The notes under the pieces are model-generated. The model worked only from the letters and a program-made list of their open reading frames with translations, had not been told where the DNA came from and ran no database searches. A DNA stretch of 14,135 nucleotides from Actinomycetota bacterium (GTDB lineage Bacteria; Actinomycetota; Thermoleophilia; Solirubrobacterales; Solirubrobacteraceae). Of this stretch, positions 1 to 5,932 are shown one piece after another (the stretch's first letter is position 1; every line of letters begins with the position of its first letter). The position numbers were made by a program, and so were the translations under genes. The stretch spans positions 1 through 14,135 of the forward strand of contig CAJCIJ010000358.1 in the NCBI GenBank assembly GCA_903970315.1. The letters are read 5' to 3'.

Positions 1-2
1 AC

Positions 3-104
3 AGCGAATACGAAGGGATCGAGGCCGCGTACGACGTCACGCTCGCGCAGCTTGCCGCGGTCCCCGGCGGCTACGCGGTGAGCCAATGGCTGCCGCAGAA
101 CTGA
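3..104 (+). CDS. C-terminal end of an unidentified protein (5' partial)
   Basis: An open frame enters from the left edge and gives 33 residues ending AVSQWLPQN before TGA at 102-104. The composition and codon use look like real high-GC coding sequence, and the other two frames are poorer: one stops at 79-81 and the other runs into the next gene. The end overlaps the start of the following gene (ATG at 86) by 19 bases, which suggests an operon with translational coupling. I do not recognise the family from this short tail, which shows no membrane segment or catalytic motif. Confidence 0.55.
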   Translation, partial: SEYEGIEAAYDVTLAQLAAVPGGYAVSQWLPQN

Positions 105-688
105 AACAACCCTCCTTGCCGGGCAGCGTTGATCCGCGCCGTGCCTCGACGGAAGGGTTGCCCGCCGGCCTGCGCGGAGCCTGCCTTGATGCCTACGCCG
201 CGATCTGGACCGCGACACTCACAGCCGCCTTCGTGGTCGCGGTCGCCTGGCAGATATTGGCGCGACCGGTCCACGAACTGCTGGGTCTCAGGCTCACGCC
301 GATCACCAATCCCCCGCCGGACATCGAGCGAGTCATGGCGCTGGCGGCGCACAACGTGCCGATTGCGGCGTGGCCGCTGCTGCTGGGCGTGATGGGGGCC
401 CACCGAAACCCGCGCGCGAGGCGGATCGCCGACTGCCTCGTGCTGGCGTGCATGAGCGGCAACGTGCTTCCGGTGGGCGCGGCCCTCGGTGCCTATGGCG
501 CAGCTTTGTTGCCGTATATCCCGCAGCTGCCCCTGGAGTGGGCGGGGCTTGCGCTCGGAGCAGGGTCGTGGATGGTCCAGCGCCGTCGTGTGGTTACCGC
601 ACGTGAAGGGCTTGTGTGGTTCGCGCTGATCGCCGTCGCGCTGGTCGCCGCGGCGACGCTGGAGACATTTGGCGTGCCGCACCGATGA
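86..688 (+). CDS. small polytopic membrane protein, unknown function
   Basis: A 200-residue protein with a polar N-terminus (about 1-35) and then four or five hydrophobic segments, at roughly 38-60, 92-104, 115-140, 146-160 and 173-193. Between the third and fourth segments is a conserved-looking stretch, PYIPQLPLEWAGLALGAGSW. The layout, an internal asparagine-bearing helix (HNVPIAAWPLLLG) followed by a Pro-Leu-Glu motif and a Gly-rich helix, is reminiscent of SpoIIM/DUF95-type membrane proteins. The resemblance is by eye only, so no function is assigned. ATG at 86 is the only usual start in the frame; its ribosome binding site is weak (GGTGAG), consistent with coupling to the overlapping upstream gene. 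Confidence 0.7.
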   Translation: MAAAELKQPSLPGSVDPRRASTEGLPAGLRGACLDAYAAIWTATLTAAFVVAVAWQILARPVHELLGLRLTPITNPPPDIERVMALAAHNVPIAAWPLLLGVMGAHRNPRARRIADCLVLACMSGNVLPVGAALGAYGAALLPYIPQLPLEWAGLALGAGSWMVQRRRVVTAREGLVWFALIAVALVAAATLETFGVPHR

Positions 689-715
689 CGGCGGTGCGCA
701 CTGTGCTCGAAGCCA

Positions 716-747
716 ACGGTAGAGGACAGACGCCGACGCGCTACCGT
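716..747 (+). terminator. inverted repeat, possible terminator
   Basis: ACGGTAG (716-722) and CTACCGT (741-747) are perfect 7-bp complements separated by 18 bases, beginning 28 bases after the stop of the membrane protein gene. There is no T-tract, so it would be an intrinsic terminator only of the loose high-GC actinobacterial kind. It separates the left operon from the AT-rich leader region that follows. Confidence 0.35.
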
Positions 748-791
748 CCTGCGCCGCCCTCAAGAGACGAGAGAAGGGTTAGGGAAGGCGC

Positions 792-797
792 TATACT
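792..797 (+). promoter_or_regulatory. -10 promoter element TATACT for a leaderless transcript
   Basis: TATACT matches the TANNNT -10 signature of actinobacterial housekeeping promoters and lies exactly 6 bases before the ATG at 804. That spacing puts the expected transcription start on or beside the A of the ATG, the usual arrangement for leaderless mRNAs in actinobacteria. No good -35 box is visible at 16-19 bases upstream, which is common for such promoters. Confidence 0.6.
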
Positions 798-803
798 GAC
801 GAT

Positions 804-893
804 ATGAGGCTGTTACTACTTGATAAGGGAGGCATAGGTTGCTATAGTTATTCTAAGGGTAGGATACCACTAACAAAGGAGGGGATAGCATGA
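804..893 (+). CDS. 29-residue leader ORF, probably leaderless, coupled to the downstream gene
   Basis: ATG at 804 to TGA at 891-893 encodes 29 residues beginning MRLLLLDKGGIGCYSYSKGR. It starts 6 bases after a TATACT -10 element, so it could be translated from the very 5' end of the mRNA. Its stop overlaps the start of the next gene as ATGA (890-893), and that gene's strong Shine-Dalgarno (875-884) lies inside it. Base use is much more AT-rich than the flanks. Residues 3-6 are four leucines written with four different codons (CTG TTA CTA CTT), including the rare TTA and CTA. The peptide has no recognised homology; its likely role is regulatory, opening the mRNA structure around the downstream start. 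It is supported by position and overlap, not by similarity. Confidence 0.55.
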   Translation: MRLLLLDKGGIGCYSYSKGRIPLTKEGIA

Positions 894-903
894 ATAGCAA
901 CCT
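836..903 (+). promoter_or_regulatory. mRNA stem enclosing the ribosome binding site and start codon of the wHTH gene
   Basis: AGGTTGCTAT (836-845) is perfectly complementary to ATAGCAACCT (894-903). The pair brackets the Shine-Dalgarno AAAGGAGGGG (875-884) and the ATG (890-892). Inside it, GTTA (847-850) can pair with TAAC (871-874), and GGTA (858-861) with TACC (865-868), building a branched hairpin. TGCTAT (840-845) can alternatively pair with a second ATAGCA at 885-890, directly on the start region, so two exclusive folds exist. A ribosome translating the leader ORF would disrupt both. The function as a translational switch is inferred. Confidence 0.5.
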
Positions 904-1432
904 TGATCTAAGCACTAAGATAGACACAAAGCGACTTCGCGAGCTTTATAAGCGAGACCCGGCGGCCAGAGACATCTTCGATCACCTGGCGGGACGCGTG
1001 AACAACTACCGAGAGCAGAAGGTGGACAGGTTGGTCCACACGCTGGGCGACGATGGCTCCCACGCGACGCGCGGCGACGTGACCCGCGTCTTCAAAGAGC
1101 TCGAGCGCGCCGGCTGCGGAAAGTACGTCGTCGGTCGCAAGGGCCATCCGTCGCGATTTCGCTGGGACGTGGCGATGGTGGCTGTTGGGCACTATGCCGC
1201 GGGCGGGACAGACGCGATCGAGGAGCTTGACGCAAGCGCGCCCAGCGAGGAGGATGTGCCGGCTAACGCTGAGTCCAACGGCTCTGCGCCGGATCCCCAA
1301 CCCCATTACACGCACACCTTCCAGCTGCGGCCGGCACTAGCTGTGTCCTTCGCCTTGCCCGCCGACCTTATGACTCTTGAGGCCGCCCGCCTGGCGGATT
1401 TCATCAAGACGCTCCCGTTCGAGGAGGGGTAG
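890..1432 (+). CDS. winged-helix-like DNA-binding protein of unknown family
   Basis: A 180-residue protein. Residues about 28-95 are predicted as a helix-turn-helix/winged-helix fold, with the pattern RDIFDHLAGR, a variable linker, VDRLVHTL, TRGDVTRVFKELERAGCGKYVVGRKGHPSRF; the last part looks like a recognition helix followed by a wing. An acidic, low-complexity linker (about 108-138) leads to a conserved C-terminal block (142-178), HTFQLRPALAVSF..LPADL..LEAARLADFIKTLPF, seen in many uncharacterised bacterial regulators. ATG at 890 has an excellent Shine-Dalgarno (875-884, 5 bases away) and overlaps the leader ORF stop. The first 24 codons are markedly AT-rich, then normal high GC resumes. 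It lies just upstream of an Abi HEPN gene, so a partner or antitoxin/regulator role is plausible but unproven. Confidence 0.8.
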   Translation: MNSNLDLSTKIDTKRLRELYKRDPAARDIFDHLAGRVNNYREQKVDRLVHTLGDDGSHATRGDVTRVFKELERAGCGKYVVGRKGHPSRFRWDVAMVAVGHYAAGGTDAIEELDASAPSEEDVPANAESNGSAPDPQPHYTHTFQLRPALAVSFALPADLMTLEAARLADFIKTLPFEEG

Positions 1433-1459
1433 AGGGTCACGATGCTCGCCCTGGACGAA

Positions 1460-1522
1460 CGAAACCCCGGCGGTATGGCCTGTCCCCAAGGGGACTGCAC
1501 AGGGACCGTTCCGGGGTCTTCG
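1460..1522 (+). ncRNA. strongly structured spacer RNA candidate upstream of the Abi gene
   Basis: The 95-bp gap between the wHTH and Abi genes can fold into one long hairpin. CGAAACCCCGG (1460-1470) pairs with CCGGGGTCTTCG (1511-1522) with one bulged C. CGGT (1471-1474) pairs with ACCG (1505-1508), CCT (1479-1481) with AGG (1501-1503), and GTCCC (1482-1486) with GGGAC (1491-1495) around a CAAG loop. No U-tract follows, so it is not a classical terminator. HEPN Abi proteins of the AbiF group are known to be accompanied by a structured non-coding RNA next to the gene (abiF RNA motif), so an RNA antitoxin or guide-like partner is a reasonable hypothesis. Alternatives are an attenuator or a palindromic operator. 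Confidence 0.45.
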
Positions 1523-1548
1523 AGTCAATGGTAGCGCGGAGCGTCGGG

Positions 1549-2202
1549 ATGTCCGGTAAGGCACCATCGCTGTCGCAAGCTGATCTCGAGCGGTTGTTCA
1601 GCGCCGAACGACTGGGCGCGTACCTTGCCCACTGCAACGGCGACTTCATCGCGGCTCTCGATCTCTACTGCTGGAACTCGTCGATCACAGCGGCGTTGTG
1701 GGAGCCCATCGGGCATCTGGAGGTGGCGCTCCGAAACGTCCTCGACGCGCAATTGACAGCGCGCCACGAGCGGCTCGGCAGGCCGGGGTCCTGGTTGGAC
1801 GACCCGGCTCAGGAGCTGAGCGACCGCGCACGGGAAGACATCGCCACCGCACGCGAGCGCGTCCGCCGGAAGGGCAAGCGCATCAGCACCGGACAAACGA
1901 TCAGCGAGCTCGGGTTCGGCTTCTGGCGGTACCTGATCACCAGGAAGCTGACACGGCTCTGGCCGGACCTAGCTGGAGGCTTCCAGTATGCGCCGAATCG
2001 CCGACTGGGGACTGTCGAGGTACCGCTGAACCGTCTGCACGTCTTTCGCAATCGTCTTGCTCACCACGAGCGCATCTGGAACCGGGGGCCCGCTGACCGG
2101 TATGAGGACCTCCTGGCCCTGGCAGGCTACATCGATCCCACGCTGCGCTCATGGATAGTGGGCACCAGCAGGGTGCCACAGGTCCTGAGCGGCAGGCCGT
2201 GA
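1549..2202 (+). CDS. Abi-like (Abi_2/AbiD/AbiF) HEPN protein, abortive-infection type
   Basis: A 217-residue protein with the Abi_2 layout. An N-terminal helical part is followed by GHLEVALRN (55-63, the usual E..LRN motif), then TISELGFGFWRYLI (117-130), and near the C-terminus R167-NRLA-H172-H, a perfect R-x4-H HEPN ribonuclease motif followed by E174. Members act as RNA-cleaving toxins or abortive-infection effectors against phage; RNase activity here is inferred from the intact motif. ATG at 1549 is preferred because GGAG (1538-1541) lies 7 bases before it. An in-frame ATG at 1528 would add seven residues (MVARSVG) and is also possible. It follows the wHTH gene on the same strand with a structured spacer between them and ends before a GC-rich hairpin. 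It may be cargo of an integrated element. Confidence 0.85.
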   Translation: MSGKAPSLSQADLERLFSAERLGAYLAHCNGDFIAALDLYCWNSSITAALWEPIGHLEVALRNVLDAQLTARHERLGRPGSWLDDPAQELSDRAREDIATARERVRRKGKRISTGQTISELGFGFWRYLITRKLTRLWPDLAGGFQYAPNRRLGTVEVPLNRLHVFRNRLAHHERIWNRGPADRYEDLLALAGYIDPTLRSWIVGTSRVPQVLSGRP

Positions 2203-2245
2203 CGCCCCGGGCGGCGGGCTAACAACCCGGGCGACCCTCCTGAGC

Positions 2246-2271
2246 GGGCGCAGGGGCCGTGGCCCCCGCCC
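2246..2271 (+). terminator. GC-rich hairpin after the Abi gene
   Basis: GGGCG (2246-2250), bulge CA, GGGGC (2253-2257), loop CGTG, GCCCC (2262-2266) and CGCCC (2267-2271) form a 10-bp G-C stem that starts 43 bases after the Abi stop. It is followed by TGCTGTTC rather than a real T-tract, as is usual for high-GC genomes. It probably ends the wHTH-Abi transcript. Confidence 0.5.
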
Positions 2272-2740
2272 TGCTGTTCACAGTCACGCTCATGCCGATT
2301 GCGTGTGTCCTTGGCTCGTAGACGCCCGTGGCGGATGCAACCCTCCGGCGCCGACACAGCCACCGGTGCGGCCAGACACACAAACCGGCACCTGCGTCAA
2401 GCCGCCGCTGGACTGCGGACGGCCGGTGGCAAATGCAATCGCCGGAAATGGCGACTCACACGGCTGACACGAGCCCCGCACAACTGATTGGCCGGTCCGC
2501 GCCCATCGCGGTCATAGACCAACACAGCCGGCAGAAATCAGCCTGGACCGCAAGCCGCCATGACCACGACAAGCCGCCTAACCACCACCGGTCTCTCGGC
2601 GCCGTCCTCCGCGCCGGTGGGGCCAGTCAGCGGCGTACGTCAGTCGGCTATCGCGGCGTCGCGCCGGAGCCCGAGTTGAAAAAGGCCCGGCGGTGCTTCA
2701 CCATTGCGCGCAGGTCGCGGCTGACCTGGAGATAACGAGC
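2272..2740. other. 469-bp region without a convincing gene
   Basis: Open frames here have poor composition (Arg/His/Thr-rich, no motifs) and no ribosome binding sites. The stretch holds a small hairpin, TCGCC/GGCGA (2439-2454), one copy of the duplicated promoter-like sequence (2482-2524), three CAAGCCGCC words (2398, 2551, 2570) and an inverted repeat, CCACCGG/CCGGTGG (2585-2620). If the promoter-like copy is used, the sigma gene has an untranslated leader of about 220 bases, room for further control. A decayed gene cannot be excluded. Confidence 0.5.
2482..2524 (+). promoter_or_regulatory. promoter-like repeat copy 1, upstream of the sigma gene
   Basis: This 43-bp stretch matches 4099-4141 at 33 of 43 positions without gaps, sharing the blocks AACT, TTGGCCGG, GCCC, TCGCGGTCAT and GACCA. 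TTGGCC (2488-2493) and GTCAT (2511-2515) are 17 bases apart, a spacing suitable for -35 and -10 elements of an ECF-type promoter. The assignment to the neighbouring sigma factor is inference. Confidence 0.5.
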
Positions 2741-4087
2741 ATGGATGTTCGAGACTGGCGACCAGCGGGCAAGCGCCCCCTCAGCGCGGCACCCAGAGCC
2801 GGCGACCGCGTACGGCCGCGGCCCGGCGAGCACGCGCTTGACACCGAGCGAATCGGTCAAATCCTCGGGGAGTGGCAAGGGCGCGAGCTGCGGATCGCCC
2901 GCTCGTTTGCGGAGTGCAGGGGACTGAGCAGCGAGCAGCTGGAGGACATCTACCAGGAGACCGCCCTGGCCCTGCTGCGCCGTCCACACCAAAACGAGGA
3001 ACACCTCCGCAACGCCCTACGCACCGGCATCAAGCATCGCGCGCTGAACCTCCATCGTGATGAGCGCCGCCGCGGCGAGATCCTGGCTTACCGCGCGCCC
3101 GAACTGTCGCTGATGGCAGAGGCGCGTGAGGCTCAAAGCGGCCCCGAACTTTCGGCGCTGGTCGCAGAGGATCGCTCGGTCGTCTCGGAGTTCCTGACCG
3201 AACTGACAGCGACTGAGCAGCGCGTCTTCTGGCTGATCGCCGAGGGGATGGGCTACCGGGCGATCGCTGGAGCGCTCGGCATTGCCGCCACCGAGGCGCG
3301 CAACGCGTCGCGCTCGGCTGAGCGAAAGCGTGAGCGCTTCCAACTCTTCTACGACACCGGCCGGCTGTGTGGCTTTCGCGCCAGCACGATCCTTGCGCTG
3401 CAGAACGGCCAGGCCACCAGCGAGCAGCTGGCCGAGCGCGCCTTCGCCCACCTGGAGGGCTGCGCGCGCTGCCGTGCCGAGCACAAGACCAACGCCAGGC
3501 GTCTACGCCGCAGCTTCCAGGGCCAGGCGGCGGCGCTGGCGCCGTTCCCTGCACTGCTTGGCAAGGTCGGCTGGCTGACCCGGGCCTCGGCCCGCGCACG
3601 GGTGCTGTCGCACCGGCTCACAGGCAGCGCCATCCCGTCCACACAGGGCAGCGCGCGCGAACGCGCCGCCGAGCTGTTGGCAGGCGGGGGCGCCGCCGCC
3701 AAGGTCGCGGCCGGGCTTGCAAGCCTTGCGGTCATCGCTGGGGGCGCGGTCGGAGCGACGCACGTGCTTTCCCATCCGCGAGCGCACAGGACGCATCACG
3801 CCTCATCGGCTGCGGCCGCCGCGCCCGGGCCGGCAACAACCCCGGAGAGCCTGGCCGCGGCGCACAGCACTCGCGGCTCGCGGGCGGGCGGCACGGCGCG
3901 GTCCCACAGGCGCGCGTCAGGCCCTGGCCACGTGGTCCCCATTCCGCGTGATCGGACCCGGCGGACGACCGGCGCGCCGTATCAACCCGGTGGCTTTGCC
4001 TACCTCGGGGTGCCGACGTCGACGAGCTCGCCCGCGAGCGCACCGGCGCAGGTAGCCAGCAACGGCGGCGGTCTGTTCAGCCCATGA
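2741..4087 (+). CDS. membrane-tethered sigma-70 family (ECF-like) factor with fused zinc-binding anti-sigma-like domain
   Basis: A 448-residue protein. Region 2 spans about 45-112 (SEQLEDIYQETALALLRR) and region 4 about 145-200 (LTATEQRVFWLIAEGMGYRA, then an HTH). A C-terminal extension holds H237-LEG-C241-AR-C244, the HxxxCxxC zinc motif of ZAS anti-sigma factors, and one transmembrane helix at about 316-343. A long Ala/Ser/Thr/Pro-rich, Arg-rich tail follows (345-448). The protein would direct RNA polymerase to specific promoters while its own extension tethers or inhibits it; this mechanism is inferred from the domains. ATG at 2741 is chosen for GGAG at 2728-2731, 9 bases away; a GTG at 2693 in frame has no such support. 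It heads a co-directional cluster of secreted proteins. Confidence 0.85.
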   Translation: MDVRDWRPAGKRPLSAAPRAGDRVRPRPGEHALDTERIGQILGEWQGRELRIARSFAECRGLSSEQLEDIYQETALALLRRPHQNEEHLRNALRTGIKHRALNLHRDERRRGEILAYRAPELSLMAEAREAQSGPELSALVAEDRSVVSEFLTELTATEQRVFWLIAEGMGYRAIAGALGIAATEARNASRSAERKRERFQLFYDTGRLCGFRASTILALQNGQATSEQLAERAFAHLEGCARCRAEHKTNARRLRRSFQGQAAALAPFPALLGKVGWLTRASARARVLSHRLTGSAIPSTQGSARERAAELLAGGGAAAKVAAGLASLAVIAGGAVGATHVLSHPRAHRTHHASSAAAAAPGPATTPESLAAAHSTRGSRAGGTARSHRRASGPGHVVPIPRDRTRRTTGAPYQPGGFAYLGVPTSTSSPASAPAQVASNGGGLFSP

Positions 4088-4098
4088 GCCCATCGCGA

Positions 4099-4141
4099 AA
4101 CTCGTTGGCCGGGTTGTGCCCCTCGCGGTCATGGACCAGGA
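4099..4141 (+). promoter_or_regulatory. promoter-like repeat copy 2, upstream of the secreted-protein operon
   Basis: Second copy of the duplicated sequence, starting 12 bases after the sigma gene stop. TTGGCC (4105-4110) and GTCAT (4128-4132) again stand 17 bases apart. A start about 7 bases downstream would give a leader of roughly 40 bases before the ATG at 4180. The placement fits a promoter for the secreted module recognised by the sigma factor encoded just upstream. Confidence 0.5.
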
Positions 4142-4179
4142 ACGCCCTCATAGAAGGGGGCACCGACAAGGAGATAGAC

Positions 4180-5889
4180 ATGACCGTGAACAGTGACCTG
4201 AGCAGCGCCCGCGTGGACCGTCCGAAGGCAACCCACAGGCGATTGGGCTGGATCGTGGCGTTGGCCGCCGTGCTCGCAGCGCTCGCGCTGCCCGTTGCCG
4301 CACAGGCCGACCAGATGACCGTCTACAGCTGCCACACCCCGGCCGGCGCGGCCACCGGCACCTTTGGCTGGGGGCAGCAGAAGCCGGCCGGCGAGTTTCT
4401 GATCCTGTCGAACACCTGCGCCGCATCGGGTGCCGGCGGGCTGATTGGCGAAATGCCCGGCCGCAGCGGCGGCTACGGCTCAGAAGGCGTCAGCTGGGTG
4501 TTCCAGGCCCCCTCCTGGTCGGCGCTGGTCTCCTACAAGCTCATCCTGGTCAGCAACTACGCGCGTCCCTACGAAGGGGCAGGCGAAGGCAACGTCTCCG
4601 TTGAGCCCTCCGATAAGACCGACCCAAACTACGACTACCGCGACCTCGGTGGCGGCACTCAGGGCGAAGTGACAGTGGCACGGACCCCGCCCGATGAAGT
4701 CAAGTCGCTCACCGTCACCGCCGGCTGCGACAACTACCTCAACGACTGCTCGCGGCCAGAGGAGTACGCACGCTTTGAACTGTCGCGGGCCGCGTTCCTG
4801 CTGAGCGACGCCACCACACCAAAGGTAGCCAACCTCACCGGCTCGCTGACGTCGGGTAAACCGCTGAGCGGAACCGCAGAAGCGATCTATGAAGCCAGCG
4901 ACACGGGGCCGGGCATCTATGCGGCCCACTACGTGGTCGACGGCGTGGCGCAGCCGACGATCCTGGTGGACCGCGCCGATCCGACGTGCAGCAACCTCGG
5001 TGAAACCACCGACGGCACGCGAGCGTTTGACTCAGCTGAACCGTGTGCGCCGTCCGTGGATGCGACCTCAGACCTCGAAACGACCCACTGGCCAGACGGC
5101 GAACACCATGTGGAGCTCGTCGTCGAAGACGCCGCCGGCAATCAGGTGATCGCCTTTGACGGAACAGTGACATTCCACAATGCGACCACCAGCTCCCTCG
5201 GCGCCGCCAACGGCCCGGGCGCGAGCACCAGCTCAAGCGCCCCCACCCCGGGCGTCGCCAACGGCACCGCCGCCAGCGTGGACGCGACCGTGCACCTCGG
5301 CATCGGCTCCCGGATCTCCCGCTCCTACGCGCGCCGTGCGTTTACGTTTCCAGGGCGCCTGCTGACCAACCAGGGCCAGCCGATCGTCGGTGCCACACTT
5401 GACATCTTGCAACAGACGGCCGGCTCCACGCAGGTGCAGGTGATCGGCCACGCAACCACCGGTAGTGGCGGAGCGTTCACCGCGAAGGTGCCCGGCGGAC
5501 CCTCGCGTACCGTCGAGATCGTCTACCGCGCGTTCGCCAACAACACGAGCTACGCGGCACAGGCCGGCGTGAGCGAGACCGTCGGCGCGGGCGTGCAGCT
5601 GCAGGTGAGCCCGCGGTCCACCAGCCCAACGGGCACGATCATCCTCAGTGGTCGTGTCCTCGGCCCGATCCCCAAGGGTGGTGTCCTGGCCGAGCTGCTT
5701 GTCTACTATCGCGGCCACTGGGAGCCCTTCCGTACGCCACGCACGAACTCGCAGGGGCGTTTCCGCATCGCCTACCAGTTCGAGGGCGCAGTCGGGCGCT
5801 TCCCATTTGAGGCCGAGGTCCCGACCGGGCAGGCCGGCTTCGCCTTCTCCACCGGCTCAAGCGCGCTCGTCAGTGTCGCTACAGACTGA
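4180..5889 (+). CDS. secreted multi-domain Ig-like/carboxypeptidase-regulatory-like protein
   Basis: A 569-residue protein. ATG at 4180 is preferred to the in-frame ATG at 4084 because AAGGAG (4168-4173) stands 6 bases before it and the result is a normal signal peptide: charged n-region, hydrophobic 24-41, likely cleavage after AQA (43). Residues 45-205 form a beta-rich domain (SWVFQAP at 105-111). Residues 210-335 are an Ig-like domain with paired cysteines (C270, C289) and PDGEHHVELVVEDAAGN (305-321). A Ser/Ala/Thr linker (336-370) leads to a carboxypeptidase-regulatory-like domain (385-465, LTNQGQPIVGATL...GAFTAKV) and a related C-terminal beta domain (470-569, ISPTGT..LSGRV). No catalytic residues or anchor are seen, so it is probably an extracellular surface or matrix protein. 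It is paralogous to the protein at 7270-8889. Confidence 0.8.
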   Translation: MTVNSDLSSARVDRPKATHRRLGWIVALAAVLAALALPVAAQADQMTVYSCHTPAGAATGTFGWGQQKPAGEFLILSNTCAASGAGGLIGEMPGRSGGYGSEGVSWVFQAPSWSALVSYKLILVSNYARPYEGAGEGNVSVEPSDKTDPNYDYRDLGGGTQGEVTVARTPPDEVKSLTVTAGCDNYLNDCSRPEEYARFELSRAAFLLSDATTPKVANLTGSLTSGKPLSGTAEAIYEASDTGPGIYAAHYVVDGVAQPTILVDRADPTCSNLGETTDGTRAFDSAEPCAPSVDATSDLETTHWPDGEHHVELVVEDAAGNQVIAFDGTVTFHNATTSSLGAANGPGASTSSSAPTPGVANGTAASVDATVHLGIGSRISRSYARRAFTFPGRLLTNQGQPIVGATLDILQQTAGSTQVQVIGHATTGSGGAFTAKVPGGPSRTVEIVYRAFANNTSYAAQAGVSETVGAGVQLQVSPRSTSPTGTIILSGRVLGPIPKGGVLAELLVYYRGHWEPFRTPRTNSQGRFRIAYQFEGAVGRFPFEAEVPTGQAGFAFSTGSSALVSVATD

Positions 5890-5932
5890 GGCGGCGGCGG
5901 GGACGCCCGCACCGGATCGTGGGGCGGATCGC

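Noticed and set aside
71..763. Long minus-strand open frame (230 residues)
   Set aside because: It is antisense to the membrane protein gene, is Arg/His/Gln-rich with no hydrophobic core or motif, and its length is a by-product of high GC.
1460..1530. Possible tRNA, suggested by stem-rich sequence and GTCTTCGAGTC
   Set aside because: The pairing makes one long hairpin rather than a cloverleaf, with no acceptor stem of 7 bp at the right distance, no anticodon arm and no CCA-type end.
2398..2578. Three CAAGCCGCC words, considered as a short repeat array or CRISPR
   Set aside because: Spacing is irregular and the units are only 9 bases of common high-GC composition; no repeat-spacer periodicity.
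2560..2679. 39-residue Thr/Ser/Pro-rich ORF in the presumed sigma leader
   Set aside because: It has no ribosome binding site, does not overlap or couple to the sigma start, and its composition is typical of random high-GC sequence.
2328..2735. Open frame in the gap before the sigma gene
   Set aside because: No ribosome binding site; Arg/His/Ser-rich low-information translation; it crosses the promoter-like repeat and overlaps the preferred regulatory leader. A decayed gene cannot be fully excluded.
3030..3599. Minus-strand open frame of 189 residues inside the sigma gene
   Set aside because: Shadow frame: it is antisense to clearly recognisable sigma regions 2 and 4 and its translation shows no domain.
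4084..4179. N-terminal extension of the first secreted protein starting at the ATGA overlap with the sigma gene
   Set aside because: It lacks a Shine-Dalgarno, would add 32 polar residues before a normal signal peptide, and spans the promoter-like repeat; ATG 4180 has AAGGAG at ideal spacing.
5648..5932. Upstream extension of the protease frame
   Set aside because: It overlaps the end of the preceding secreted-protein gene out of frame, is Arg/Ser/Pro-rich, and would bury the signal peptide that starts at 5933.
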